From: Apiotrichum sp. Y4204
Lineage: Eukaryota; Basidiomycota; Tremellomycetes; Trichosporonales; Trichosporonaceae
Assembly (NCBI GenBank): GCA_025531455.1
Contig: JAMYHL010000035.1
Location: 372,001 to 436,000, forward strand
DNA: 64,000 nt
Direction: 5' to 3'
This document shows positions 21,446 through 34,900 of the stretch, in pieces (position 1 is the first letter of the stretch; each line of letters begins with the position of its first letter). Position numbers and translations under genes: made by a program. The notes beneath the pieces were generated by a model that saw only the letters and a list, made by a program, of their open reading frames with translations, was not told where the DNA came from and did no database searches.

Positions 21446-24400
21446 CTACAGACACGACCAGCCACCGCCGTCGCTCGTGAGCTCGAGCTTGCGCGCACAC
21501 AGCGTAGGCACGCCGTGCTGCAGCCAGACGTTGCGGCGCAGCTCCTCCATCCGGCCCCGGTGCAGGTACTGGCGGTGTCCACGGCTGACAGTTAGTAATG
21601 ACGGATTTTCTTCGTAACTGTTCATACTCACCGGAGACTCGTTTCCAGCTCGCCAAACTGATCCAGGTATGGCATCGGCCCAAAGCTCCCGCTGCCGGCG
21701 AAGAGATAGACAATAACCCAACGCTTAATGTCCGCAAACATGCCAACAACGCCACCACATCTGCTGTCAGCAATGAAAGATCCCATGCACTCACTCCCTC
21801 ATATGCAGGTTGCATTCGCCCTGCTCGCCCTCGCTGCAGCAGTCGCCCGCGAGACAGACGAGCTTGCCGCAGAAGAGACACAACGCGGGGTAGCTCGGGC
21901 GTATTCCGCAATTGTCACACCGGCGGCCCGCGAAGCGGATGGCAGCGAGCTCGTACGCCTCGGGCAGACGCATCAGCTCGTATGTCCCCGGGTACTCGAG
22001 CGGAGGGAGGATGCGGCCCTGCATTGCCCACTGCGTGAGCCAGCGGGCAACGATTGGCGTCTCGGTCGAGTTCGGGTTTGCAAGCGTCTCCCGCGGTAGG
22101 GGAATACCAAGCAACGACATGAGACGGCTGTATTCGCTTCCAGTGGTGACAATGTAGTCTGGGTTTGTGATCGGATACGCGTTGTTGATGGCATAGTAGA
22201 CAATGGCCGCGCGGCGCAGGAACGGGAGGGTGAAGCTGTAGAGAACCTTGGCGAGCACGTCGTCCGTGATGAGGCCAAGCACGGTCTCAATGTCGATGAA
22301 CGGCCCCGCGTTGCGCAGCACCGATATCATCAGGGGACGGAAGTTGGCAAACATTGTCAGCGCATCCGCGAGACTCTCATCCTTTGGCGGCTCGGAGCGA
22401 CGCTGGGGCTGTAGGGGCTGTTGGCGGCCGGCCATCGAGCGGCGGATGTACACCGAGAGACCAAGCATGGTGCGCGTGAGCTCTGCATAGTAGCTCATCA
22501 CAATCACCGACTGCAGGAGATCGGGTGCGATAGCAGCAGCCTCGACGACCATGCCGAGGGGAAGGCGGAACAACAATGGCGAAGGCAGCGTCGCAGAACG
22601 GTACCAATCAGGAAGGAAACGCGCAAACAATCCAACGCGGAGCGGCGTGCGGTCCATCTTGGTCCCAAAGAACAGGTCGAGCTCCAACTGCAGCGTCCCG
22701 ATCAGGTGCTTGATCAGCTTGAGACCCGTTTCCGGCACCTGCTCGGCAACCGTCGCTCCAGGGGTCGCTATGCCGCGGTGTGTAATCTCGCACACGGCCA
22801 CAGTGTAGCCGACCATGTCGTCCGCAAGGTACATGTGCGTCTTCTTGCCCCTGATACGCTGGCTTTGTTCGCTCAACGGGCGGGTGAGCGACCGAATGCG
22901 TCCCACCATGCGGTGAATGTTCTTGTGCTGCTTGCGATACGTGGGATCCAATGGGGGGCGTGCAAAGTCGCAGTCGGTGAACCACGGCACAAGCTCGCCC
23001 GTCTCAACGTGGTAGTCCCATATCTTGGCGGAGTCTGAGACACGCAATAGGGACTCTTCGGACACACCGCGGATACGTTCGCTCAAGGTCGGAGGCAGCC
23101 CGTCCGCAACCTTACTCTTCGGCACTTCCTGTAACGGTGCCGATGTGCGGTCGAGAGGGATGAGCACGTTGCCGATGCTCTTGCACAGGGGACACATGTA
23201 CTCGTGGCGCATGGCGTTCTCCGGTTGGTGACGCTGCACCTGGGCGGCCTGGCGATTGCGGGTGAGCTCGTTGTACGAGTTGATGCACTGGTCGTGCATC
23301 AGGTGGTTGCATGCCGAGACGTAGACGCCAAAGCGGAGATTTGCGGACGGGTACGCGTCGGTGCTGGTCGGCTCGCCAGATGTGCCCATACCAAAACGGA
23401 GGTACCGTGTATCCCTATCGAGATCTGATGGCGCAAGCACGACTTCCTCAAACCAGTCGCGATCCGTCACCGCATCACGCACAATCCGGCTCGGCTGCAA
23501 GAACGCGAGCATGCCGCCGGTTCGTCCGGGATGCACGGCCTCCTGGCAGACAATGCACGAGCCGTACGGTTCCGGCTTTTCTTCCTCTTCCTCATCCTCC
23601 ATGTCCTCGTCCTCCTTCTCGAGGAACTGCGCAAAGTCCACTTGCTGCTTGGCAAAACGCGCCTTGAGGGCTTTTTGACGCGCCAGAGCCTGCGTCTTCG
23701 CGCCATTTGGTTTCCTGTCCTCCGCCTCCCGTAATGCCGCAAGGCGCTGGTCCCGCTGGGCGCGGTACTCCACGGTGTAGTTTTCAGGGAGGTGCGCGAC
23801 GATCCGCTCGAGGATATAGTCGACCTTTGGCTTGAATGGCTCGAATGGCGGGTTGGTCTGCATAAACCACAAGTTCTGGAAGATGCTCATTGCCCCGCTT
23901 GATTCGATAATCTCGAGTGAACGAACCGCAAAGCCATCCGCGTCGGCGTCAAGCGCCATCATCGTGAGATGAAGCGTGAGGTTCAGAAGGGCGTCCATGG
24001 ACGGCATGTTGTGACGCGAAGGCTTGCCTTCGCTGGTCGTTGCTCCTGGCCACTCTTCAGGCTGGGTGAGCTGCATGCAGTGAGCAAGCGACCAGTACAC
24101 GAGACCAGAAACGACAGGCGTGGAAAGGAAATCAGCAAGCTGGGAGAATGGCAACGGCTTGGCAGGGACCTGGATGGGAAGGGGTTTGATGACGGGATTA
24201 GGATTTGAAGGATCGGCTTTCTTCGCACGCTGGAGGAGAATCTCAGCAGCCTCGCGTTGCTCGTTTCGGCTGTATTGACGCCAGTACAGGTCAACTTCAC
24301 CGAACAATTCCGGCTTGAGGGCATACGATCCAGTGGCGGTATCTGTCGGCGGACGGAAATCTGCGACCTCCTCCAGGATCGGCACAAGACTACCCCGCTC

Positions 24401-27205
24401 ATGCGACCGCTCGGGCAGCTTGCGCACAATCTCAGAGTATGAGAGATTGTTGAGGGCGAGGGCGTGGATGATATGTTTGCGGGTGATGGCGTCCTGCGGC
24501 CAGGCGTTAACCATGGCAGTATCAGACACCAGGTAGATAATGAGCAGCAGCAGCTCCTCGTACATGGCTACACTGTCGCGCGGGTCCATGTCGTCCTCCC
24601 ATACCAAAGGCGACATGACATCGAGCTTGAAGAAGTCGGACAGCATGAACCGGTCGATGAGAGTGATGACAAACTGGGCCTGGTCCATGATGCTCAACCC
24701 AACCTGCAAGAGGTAGAACTCCTGGTCGATTGTAAACTCGCGCAGCCCAAGATCGCGGTAGTGGTGGTACTGATGACGCATGGCGGCACCATTCTTAGCC
24801 CACAGGCCCAGTCGGATCTGTGCGAGGACGACGTGTTCTGAAGTCAGCGAGCATCCCAAGCTCCTAACCATGCCAGACCTACTTTGCAACGGCCACTCGA
24901 TAAGCAGCAGTTCGCTCCTCTCCCTGTCGTTCGCCCCCTTGATCACCTGCTCCTCGATGAGCTCCTTGAAGGATGTCGTCCATCCACCCTCCTCATAGCA
25001 CACCGAGCGGATGCACTTCACCATCTCGGCGAAAATGAGGTGCATGTAGTGGTGGAAGGAGAAGCCGTTGATCCGGAAGATGTCGAGGTCGATGATGGTG
25101 TAATTTGATCCGGGAATCAGCACATCCTTCACCTCGAAGAACGAGGGATGCTGATAGAAGCGCGGGTCCAGGATGGACGACGTCAGTGTCATGTCGTAGA
25201 CAATTTTGCTGAGGACAGTGTGCAGTGCCTGGTGAAGCTGCTTCGGCGTGGCCGTACGGAAGGCCTCGCCGAATTCGCGGGACAGTTTTGTGAGATCCGG
25301 AAGGACACTGATGCTCTTGACCCAGTCTATCTCATACTCGACGTGCTTTTCCAGCTCCCGACGTTGGCTCTGGAGCCCCACAAACTTGTTGAGGAAGTTG
25401 AGCGTCCGCTTGAAGAGCTCCGAATTGCCAATGAGCTGGGCCTTGACCTCCTTGTACTTGAGGAGCGCGCGGAGATGTGACAAGAGCGTGAGGCCCTTCT
25501 TGCCGCGGAAGGCTGCAGACTCTATGTCGAAGCGGACCGTCTCTTCTGAGACGGAATCATCGTTGTCGGCGCTTTTTGGTGGCGGCACCGCATAATACCT
25601 GAACGCCGTGTCGAGCACAGAGGTGAGCAGGTCGCTCTCCACTATCGCCGCCCCACATGCCGCACTGCGCCCGAGGAGCATGTACGACATGGAAAAGGTG
25701 AGACTCGAGTCATCCCTGTCCTGGTAGAGATAGTGCTCGAACGTATGCCCGTAGTTGAGTGAGTACCGGGATGCAAACTGCTGCTTGACGGCCGGGCTGA
25801 GAACGAATATTCCCGAGTATATCTCCCGCAGCTGCCATTTTGCGCGTCGCCATAGCCGCACATCAAGACGCATGAGCCAGTCGAAGCGCATCGGCTGCGA
25901 GTCGACGTCGAAGTCGTTCAGCTCGGGCGAGAGGTCTGCGAGGTCGGGCGCCAGTGGTGTGCCCTGTGACGTCGGATATTCATCGGAGCGCGGCTGGAAG
26001 AGAGCCATAGCGACGTACTTGCGCACGAGGTCCTCTTCACCACATATCGTGACCTTGCACATATCACTCAGCCACTGCAAGAGGAGCCCCACAACCTCCT
26101 CCTTGTAGACGTCGGCGGCGTTACGCAGGGTCACACCAATGTCAATCTGCTGGAGCATGGATGCGGTGTGAAAGGCGACAGTATCGAGGTGGGTCACGAT
26201 CAACACCTTGCGGCCCTGGGAGTGAGCTTCGCCCCAACATCACACTCACCACCTCGTCCATTTCCTTGGCGTACTTCTCCGCCGTTGCCTCGGTGACGCC
26301 AAGGGCATCGCGAAACTGCCGAGTGACCTCTTTCAACACATGCTTGTCGTCTGCCCAGCCGGTGACGGCCCATGGTCCCCTTCCGCGGCGGTCCTCAGGT
26401 TCTCCTGATGGCCCATTCCCCTGAGCCATCTCCTGGCGTGTTTCTGGGAGCTTGCCAAACTCGGTCGGCAGCGGCGAGTGCTGCAAGACGGATATGATAA
26501 ACTCGAGGACGGTCACAATGGTGTCGAACAGTCTCTGGGAGAGCGCAGACGGCACCTCGACGTCGGGTGGCGGGTGCTCGCCCTCCGCTAGTGGCGGGTG
26601 GTGTGCGCATCCGAGATGCCCGTTATTGCGCCACGCCGAGGAGTCACCACAGTCGCACACAGCCGCAAAAGTGTATGAGAGGCCGAAGAGCACCTCGTGT
26701 CCCTCGTGGCTCCCAGCCTGAAAGCAGTCGACGCAAAGGACGCAGGACGAGTCGTTTGCACAGGTTCTTCCCATCAGCTACCATGGACCATATCCGCCAC
26801 TCACTTGCAAATATACGTCCTGTCGAAGCGCTGTAGAACCTTGCCACACACTGCGCCAGGTTTTGATTTCCTTCCCGGCCTTCCTGCCCTGCGATTCCGT
26901 TCCTCCGCCGCGCGCTGAACATCGAGCAGCGACCATACGCGCTCAGGTCCAAACCCTTCCGTATTGGCGACGCGCCACTCCTCGAGATTGTCCCATGATG
27001 GAATGGAGCTACTGCTTGAACCGGCGGCGTTCTGCGAGTCGGGGAGGAACGCGGCGCGCCATTCGGGACGGCCAAGAATGATGCTGTACAGCTGCCGGGC
27101 GATTGCCGCGCGCTGGAGCGGCTCGAGCTCCGTGTTCTCGCCATGCATGTGCCCGTTGGTGAGAAGCTCCCACAGCTGGGTCTGCTGCTGGCGACTTGTG
27201 GCCAT
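21446..27205 (-). CDS. UBR1: E3 ubiquitin ligase UBR1, N-recognin of the N-degron pathway
   Basis: Recognises destabilising N-terminal residues and ubiquitinates the substrate together with a Rad6-type E2. Six exons, 27205-26805, 26766-26250, 26215-24883, 24837-21795, 21760-21632 and 21584-21446, give 1853 residues (yeast Ubr1 is 1950). The UBR box, about residues 119-190, shows CGKVL, then YICKTCANDSSCVLCVDCF, then CDCGDSSAW, with zinc-binding Cys and His in place. A ClpS-like domain follows near residue 307 (GRKVLIVTHLDTVAFHTA). A RING-H2 lies about 1178-1300, from CIVCQEAVHPGR through CNHLMHDQCINSYNEL to CPLCKSIGN. The autoinhibitory C-terminal region has CDNCGIRPSYPALCLFCGK, ECGGVVGMFADIK and LRRNVWLQHGVP. 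The intron at 24838-24882 is 45 nt and frame-preserving; I infer it because the retained reading disrupts a conserved stretch. The start has a CCACCATGG context. Confidence 0.95.
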
Positions 27206-27784
27206 GGTGGCGGGAGACAGTGTGGGCTGCACCCCGCGGGTTGGCAGCGCCGAGCTGGTGTGGGGCAGTGAGGGCGGGGCGCCGGTGTTCAATGGTGGGT
27301 CGAAGGACAAGACACTATACCTGCTCGCGTGGGGTGGTGTCGCGTGTGGTCAGGTCCGTGTATCCCCTTTATTGTTTGTTGTTCGTTACAAGGGAAAGAG
27401 GCCCAGTCGTTATCTATGATCTTTAGGTGGGTATGTTTGTTGCAATGCCAATAAAGAGTGCAGCGTGCTTGCTAATGGGGAAGGAGGAGGTAGTGTTGAC
27501 GACGATGATGATGATGATGAATGGCGGGTGGATGGTGATGGACCAAGAGGACAGCCACCGATGCTGCTGGTGCCAAGTGGGTGTGTGCATGTGCACTAGC
27601 TCTCCCACACACATGTCATCGCCGCCGAGTGCGTCACAGCCGGTGAGATATCTACACGTCATTGGATTGATCCTTATCACACATCCCCCATCCACCATAC
27701 CGGGCTGCTGGAATGACGTTGCAGCAGCCCTCGAGAATGCATCTCTCGATTTCTCTCGACGCGTTCCCTCATCACCTACACACA
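27206..27784. promoter_or_regulatory. Divergent promoter region of UBR1 and TRS33
   Basis: The 579 bp between the two start codons contain no supported gene. A GAT trinucleotide run lies at about 27500-27520. The TRS33 side ends in a C/T-rich and CA-rich leader. Several short open frames on both strands have no recognisable content. Confidence 0.45.
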
Positions 27785-28735
27785 ATGTCCCGCCCCCTCT
27801 CCTCCGCAACGACGCCGCACGCGCCCATCTCGCCGATAGCCCCGCCGGCAGTACACGCGATGGCGGCGCCGGCGCCGCCGCTCGTGGACGCGAGTTTGCC
27901 GGGCTATATCGTGCCGGCGGCGATGAGGGCGCTCGCGGAGAGCACAGCGGCGGCGGTCGCGCGCCGGCTCGAGATGCAGCGCGAGGCTGAGGGCGGGGAG
28001 GAGGATGAGGGGGAATTGAGGCGGCGCATAGAGGAGGGCGTTACAGAGCGCCTGGAAAGGATGGGGCTCATGGTCGGCGGATATGTTGCTGAGAAGTGAG
28101 TACGGCGGGATCCCAACCCTCACCCTGTTGTTGTGTTGCATGATCAACAGGACTGACTCCAGACTCACGCTCGCGCGCCCACCGCTAGCGACACACCTCG
28201 ACATTATCAAGTTTATCTGCAAGGACCTGTTCCTGTACGTGTACGGCAAGCAGATTGACAACTTGCGGACAAACCACCGCGTGAGTGGGAGGATAGCTGA
28301 AGCTGAGACATCGGGAATTAGCTACAGCTGAGGAGTCTCACCAAGTCTCACGACTAACGACAGGGCATCTTCGTTCTCCAGACCAACGTCTTTCCGCCAC
28401 TTGCTGGTCTGTCCTCGTGTCGCGGCGCAGCGGCCGACCTCGAGAGCGCGCGCGCATACCTCGTCTTCCCGCAGGCGCTGCTCCAGGGCGCGCTTGTGCG
28501 GCTCGGGATGCAGGCGACCGTCACTGCCGAGACGGCCAGTCTGCCGCAGTGTGAGTCAAGCGGAGCTACGTTGGGGGCAAGAGTGGAGCTCCAGGAGAAG
28601 CTTCAGGACGACGCGATCTTCCCGTAGTCTCTCAAGATCTTGCTGACAACAGGCACATTCCAGATCCGCACCGCTGTCAAGTCGGCGCCACCCGCGCGGC
28701 CGGACTCGCTTGTAGGCGGCGTCTCGCTTGGATAG
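27785..28735 (+). CDS. TRS33: TRAPP complex subunit Trs33/TRAPPC6
   Basis: Core subunit of the TRAPP tethering complexes, the exchange factors for Ypt1/Rab1 and Ypt31/Rab11 in ER-Golgi and Golgi traffic. Four exons, 27785-28095, 28151-28280, 28364-28550 and 28653-28735, give 236 residues. Family marks are HLDIIKFICKDLFLYVYGKQ followed by IDNLRTNHRGIFVLQTNVFP, then SARAYLVFPQALLQGALVRL, and the ending SLPQCTFQIRTAV, as in TRAPPC6. The N-terminus has about 60 Ala/Pro-rich residues more than the animal protein, then the helix EGELRRRIEEGVTERLERMG. The start lies in CACAATGTCC. The gene shares its upstream region with UBR1 and is convergent with the PSP1-domain gene. Confidence 0.88.
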
Positions 28736-29199
28736 GCTGCGGAGAGTTGAGTTTTCTATGTACTGTATGCACACTGGCACGATTGTAAAACGAAACGGCG
28801 CTCTTCTGACCAAGTTTGATCCAACTGATTCGCATCTCGAAAGCTTCAATGGCAGCATTTCACGTCGGCAGCACTTCATACTCGCATACAATCGACGGCG
28901 CGCACAGGTGCGCGCCCCGACTCCCTCTATCGTACAGTACACGACATTCTCCGTCTACTGGTCTGTAACTAACCATTAAGCGCGAGAAAAGAGGATGGGA
29001 AAGGGGAACCTATATCGAAGGAACGAACAGAATGGTTTCTTAGGTGTTTAGGCTCTTGCGTCTGTCGCTGCAGACCACCGCGGGTGGCTGCTTGAGATGT
29101 ATAATGAAAAACGGGAAAGAAAAAGAAAATAAGGCAAGTCTTGGATTCTACGCTCTGTGCTCGTTTGTTTTTTCCGCTTGTTCCCCAATCGGGCTGTAT
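28736..29199. other. Spacer between convergent TRS33 and PSP1 genes, no gene seen
   Basis: The 464 bp hold the 3' ends of two convergent genes. Two copies of the GTACTGTA-type motif are present (about 28757-28768 and 28931-28941). An A-rich stretch around 29105-29132 may belong to a 3' UTR. No coding or RNA signal was recognised. Confidence 0.45.
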
Positions 29200-31995
29200 T
29201 TATCCACGGGGGTCGTCCTTCGGCACCATGGACATCCAGATGCGAGACTGTAATATTAGTGCTGATCGTCGTCGTCGTCAGCAGCTACTCACCTTGAAGA
29301 TTCGGAAGTTCTCCTTTGTCAACTCGCGGAAGTCGACACGCTTGTCCGCCTTGAAGTAGAATGTCAACTTGCGGCGGTCCCACTGGTACTCCGCGTCAAC
29401 AATCTGCATGGGCAGACCGCGCTGCATGACCTTTTCGCGGCAGATCATCATCGCATCATACTCCTCTTTGAGTTTCTCCATCATGCGGCTGGCGGTTAGC
29501 TTTGAAGCTTGTTGATAAGACACCATATTGGTACTCACGCCTGCTCCTCAGGTCCGCCGCTAGACTTTGTAAAGATACGTTTAGGCATGATTTCCTTGGC
29601 AAGGGGGCCACGTGCGCCAATGCCGCTGCCGCCCATGTCCATCTGGCTGCCACTCGGACCAACACCAGAGAGAAGGGTGTTCAGGTCGGCGCCAGTAAAG
29701 TCGAGCGCGCCGGGCGCAGGGGGACGAGGCTGCTGCTGGCTGCCATTGCGTGTGTGCGACGGCGTCGCAGGAGTGGGGGCTGACGACGACGTCGCAGCGC
29801 CTGTCATCGCCATGCCAGGGGGCTGGTGCTGAGAAGCACCAGAGAGCAGGGCCGCAGTAGCTTGGCGCTCCTGCCACTCACGCACCTCCACAGGGGTGAG
29901 TTGGTCGAACACAACTGTGCCAAGGTCCGAGCCACGGTCTGCCTCGACAATAACGCGGTCACCGTTCGAAATCAGCAGTGTCGGGTCAGGACAGTAGAAA
30001 ACGTCGCGACGACCAGCCTTGAAGGTGACAATGTACAGGGGTGTCGTCGGGGGCAAGGATGCAAGAGGGATACCCTTGCCTAGGTCAGCCAGCGACAACG
30101 ACGAGAACGACGAGGGCGAGGCCTGGGCCGCAGCTGGCGGCGGGGTGGCGTAGAAGTTTTGACCGCCGAATCCCCCAGGCTGCAAACCGGGCCCAGGTGG
30201 AACCTGAGAGCCAGGATATGACGGCCCAAAGCCAAGGCCCATGCCGCCAAAGCCAGCACCGTTTTGGAACTGCGGACGACCAGGCGATGGATGCGGACCA
30301 CCACCACCAAAGTATGCGAATCCGCCAGCGTTCACAGGAGGGCGACCAAACGCCGCGGCACCAGGGGCACCAAGCGGGGGAGGTGGGGCGCTGAACGGGC
30401 CGCGGAATCCAGGCGACGCTGGGCCAGCGAAGCGATTATCGTAGCCGACACTGCCAATGGGGGGCACGCCAGCGGACGGAGGGGCGCGGACAGGCGCCCC
30501 GACAGGGTTTTGCCGGTCAGGAGGGCTGCCACCGGTGGCGGCGGCAGAGAAGGACGCCCGCGAGCGTGTATCAAAGCTGCCAAACCTTCCCCGGTCCTGC
30601 TTCTCAGCGGCGGGTGACGAGCCAAAGAGCGTCTCTGTGGACGGGACATTGCCGCGAAGAGAACGGGATGCTTCAATAGGGGAGAAGACGGGAAGGCTGG
30701 AAGCAATGTTGTCCTTGTCGGGGCGTTTTGAGTCATCCACGGACAGGTTGAGTGCATTGTCAAAGCGGTCCGGAAGCAGCTCATCGTCGGTAAAGCCGAG
30801 CGCGCCTACGCCCCGACGTCCACCACCCATGCTGGACATGCCTTGAACCACAGAATCGTTGTAGCTAAAGCCACGACGGGGCCCGCCTACAACAGACACC
30901 GAGTGGCGGCGGCTGGAGGTACCGGAACGACCACCGTTTGCTGCATCGTCGAACCCACCTACGACGGATGAGTAGGTGGGCTGGGAGCCAAGCGCATTGG
31001 CGACCGATGTTGTGAGGGCAGTTGTAGTAGGCGAACCCCATGCACGAGACCGAAAGGTAGCCTCTTGCGGAGTGCGGAAGCTGCTCGCGATACCTGACGA
31101 CTTGTTGCGGGAAGGTGCACTTTCCTCGTCGAAAAAGTTGCGGCCACCGCTCGTGAAGGGAGACATGTTGCTACCGTCGTTCTGCCAGGACTCATCGAAG
31201 CGCGAGTACTCGAATGTTGACAGTGGCATAATGCGATCAGGGCGCGCACCCGTGGCCATCGATTGCGAGCGCGAGCGCGAGACGTTCGCAGGCGCGACAG
31301 GAGGCGAGTACTGGCCACTGGGGTGCAGGTGGCTCTGAGGCATTGATGGCGAGGTTGATGGTGACGAAGATGGAGAGAATGTCGGAAACGCTGAAGGGGA
31401 GGCCGGCCTCGACGACGGGCGCTCCTCGAGGTGCGATGACAGAGCCCTAACGAGCGATGAAGGCTGTACAGGTCAGTTTGTTCCGCATGCAGCCAAAACA
31501 TGCGCTAGCGGTATTTCATCGCTCCCCCATGACTGCCGGACGACCCACCTTTTGATCCAGCTTGTCCGCCACGGAAAAACTACTGGCACGCGTCGGAGGT
31601 GCGACCCCCGTGCCACCAGCGCTCGAGCTAAATCGGCCACTGGTGGGTGTGCGCGACCCCCCAATGACGCCGTATTCGCCGCTATTCATACCAGGGCTGC
31701 CGCGGCCAGAAGCGGGGGATGAGTTTGGCAGGCGATCACCGCCAGGGGGTTGGCTGGTCGCGCGCCCTTTGACAGACGCCAGATAGGGATTGGACACTGT
31801 AAACGATCGGACTGGCGATGGACGATATGCGGTGGTGGCGGCTGGTGGAGAGGGAGTCGCTGCCGGAATGGGTGTTGGAGCGGCACTCGTACTGTCACCA
31901 TTTCCGGTTCCACCAGTGGCAGCCGCGACATTACCAGGGCTGCTAGCAACGCCAGGCCCGCCGCTGCGGGATTGTTGAACTGCCGCTTCGGCCAT
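29200..31995 (-). CDS. PSP1 C-terminal domain protein with long disordered N-terminus
   Basis: Homologue of fungal PSP1-domain proteins; yeast Psp1 is a low-complexity cytoplasmic protein found as a suppressor of DNA polymerase alpha mutants, with no settled biochemical role. Exons 31995-31549, 31463-29539, 29488-29293 and 29247-29200 give 871 residues. The first 600 or so are Ser/Pro/Gly/Ala-rich with GFGG- and GGGGP-type runs, so probably disordered. The domain begins PLYIVTFKAGRRDVFYCPDP, then GDRVIVEADRGSDLGTVVFD. It resumes after the disordered insert as KLKEEYDAMMICREKVMQRG, then DAEYQWDRRKLTFYFKADKR, ending RIWMSMVPKDD. The insert between the two halves of the domain, about 80 residues, looks longer than usual. 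The first exon is clean to the ATG at 31995. Confidence 0.87.
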
Positions 31996-34900
31996 GGGAT
32001 ATGACTATACCCACGAGCTAGGCGACAGAACGGAACAGAGGTCGGCCGAGGAGGAATGCGACCTTTGCACTGGACGAGTTGAACAGAGCGTGGATGTAAG
32101 GGTGGAGGGGGGACCAAGAGCGGGTATCAACGAGTTGTGACGTGTTGGTGATGAGATGGCTTGGTCCTGAATGTGTCAGAAGGTGAAAGAGAAGCAAGAG
32201 TGAATGTTTTGGTGAGAGGTCGGATGTGGATGGGGACGGGATTGGATGGGATGGTGTGGATGGATGGATGATGATGATGATGGTGGTGTGGTGAGTGGGA
32301 GTGGGAATATGATGAGCGGCACGCGCGGGGGGGACGAGCGGCGCTGCTGGGCTGTAGGCTGTGTGACATGCATGTTGGGGGAAAGAGAGTAGGGACAGTG
32401 GGGGCAAGTGGAAATTTCAAATGGGGAGCACGGGCATAATCCCCGATTCCTAATGCACAAACCCAAGTGTCATTACTGGAAAAACTTGGGAAGAATTCAA
32501 TAGGATACCGGGAAATAATAATAGAAGGTGGAAGAAGAATAATGACAACCTCTCAGCCACCTGTTGTAAACTCTGTTGTACTGTTGTATTTCTGTGTCAC
32601 TTGCAGCGAAGGCCCTGCAGAGCTGCACATGAGGCAGGCACAGCTGCAAGATCGCGCAAGACATGAACACAGCTGCAACAATGACTGGTTATTCAACTCC
32701 GACCTGAAATCATCCACTGCGCGGCTCACCCTGTCGTGAATGGGTGAACACTCATCTCCGGCATCTCTGTCACCTAACGGATCACAAGAGCTGGTGTGCG
32801 GAGGCAAAAGACAAAAACAGGTTAAAACAACCCCAAACAGGAAGGACGATCGGAGTTGTCCCCGCTGCCGCCGTGTGAGACTCGGTGAGCCCCGCAATAC
32901 CTATAGTGGCGGGATCAGGGCCCGGGGGCCCCCAAGCACACACACGCGGCAACGGCCACAGCCGTACCGTCACCATCCTTGATCGATGGAACCAACATCT
33001 TCAACGACCCGCTTGTGATGCACAAACACGGCATGCAGACTCACCTCTAGCCAAGTGCGCTGCAGGACGGCCTTACAATGCTCAAATGGGGAGCTGCCGC
33101 TTCGTTGTAGGGATGGAAGTATTCCAAATGAAGTGCAGGAGTTCTTGAAGGACAGTGCGCGTGGCCAGTCAGATACAGATAGGTCCGCTCGATGATGTGC
33201 AGGAAGCTTGTGCCAAAAGGTGTGCGCAGAACGCTGGATGGATGGGGGATTCGTGGAGGGGAGTGGGGTAGAGACGGATGACGGCGAGGAGACGAATACG
33301 GCCTGAGGCACAGGTGTCTATGGCGTGGCGAACCGGTGTCAGAGAGTTAGGAACCCTACCATGCACGCCAAGGATGTGCGCTGAGAGAGCCTGTAACCGG
33401 ATGTGTTATTGGTGATGTCTAGACTATTCTAAATGGTGTGGAGAAGGGACGGATTGAACTGAGAACGAAGGAGCGTGGGATGGGGGTAAAGAAGGTGTCC
33501 GGAGTGGACAGTCTGGTGGTGGCAACAACGATCCACACGAGGATGGATATGAGATAGATCTAGGTGGATGTCTTAGCAAGAGCTATAGCTAACAGTGCGG
33601 TAGTAGGTTCCAGTGACGGCGGCGAGAGGCGAAATGCCGCAGGTCAGTATTCAAGTACACATACACTCTGTACTCTGCGGTGTGCGGTGCACCCGTGCAC
33701 CAAGGTCCACTCGCCACTTTATGATGTCAACTACTTGGGGGCCCAGAGTCACCAAGGAATGAGAGACATATCCAGATCCACATCTCCCAGAGACTACGGC
33801 AGCACGGCACGGCAAGTCCACAATGTCCAGCGATTCAGCGAGCCCTTCCTCCACTCTACCACACCAAGCATACCCCATGTCCTCCGCAACCCAACACCGA
33901 GGTATCCACCGGGCGTTGGCGCAGTTATTCGCGTGTTGCAACTCTGCAGAACGTCGGCCCTGACCAGCATCTACAGATGGTTGCGCTGGAATCTCGCCCA
34001 ACATGCACTACCGGCGCGGCATCCTAGACTCTGCATCGCGGATTGCTGACCGTGGTAGCAGTAAAGCGCTGAACTGCAGAGCGCGCGCAGACAGCAACAT
34101 GTGGACGCCCAGGGCCACAGTACCCCAAGGCCGAGGCGGAAAGCGCGGCAAAGCTCATATAGCGTGTTTTTGCGCGCAGGTGCTTGTTTGGGCACGGTAC
34201 CATGGTCCGGCACGGAACGCAGGTCAGGTGGTACAAGCCGCTTCAGTGCAATCGGGCAGCAAGCATCTTTTGTACCCGTGCTTGCCTAGCTGGAGAGAGC
34301 CTATCTCCACGGCATCTCGTTGGCAAACGTAACGGTCAACGACCAGAACAGCTGCAGGTCACGAGAACGCGAGGAGCAAAACATTGGGTCCTTTGTGCAA
34401 ATAAGATTCATAGAGGGAACAAATCGTCATGATCTTGCGGCGCGCAGGCGCAACAGCTGCTGAGCAGAGGACAGGTGGAATGTCGACGCAATGACCGAGG
34501 TATTTGCTGTGGAGAATTGGAAACATGCAGAAAGGCTATGGTGAAGAACAATGTCCTGCAAGTAGGATCCAGTGAGTTACAAGGACATCAAAGCGCAAGA
34601 CCGATCTTCGATCCTTGTAGGCCGAGCTGGCTGGAGTAACGCTAATCTGTTGTCTTGGCCGTTGGGATCGCGATACCCACATCGCACGGTGCAAATGCTT
34701 GATTATCGATTATCTCAATTATACTGTTTATATCGTGTCATTTGCTAGCTTCATGAAAGCTATGATCATCAGCAAAGCAAATCAGCATTTAGCACGCCGG
34801 ATATCGCAAGATCAGTACATGCTAATCCTGTTGATCTCTCCTAGTAGATGCATCAAGCTGCCGAGCTGCAGAGCTGGCTGCGTCCTCCGGTGATCAGAAA

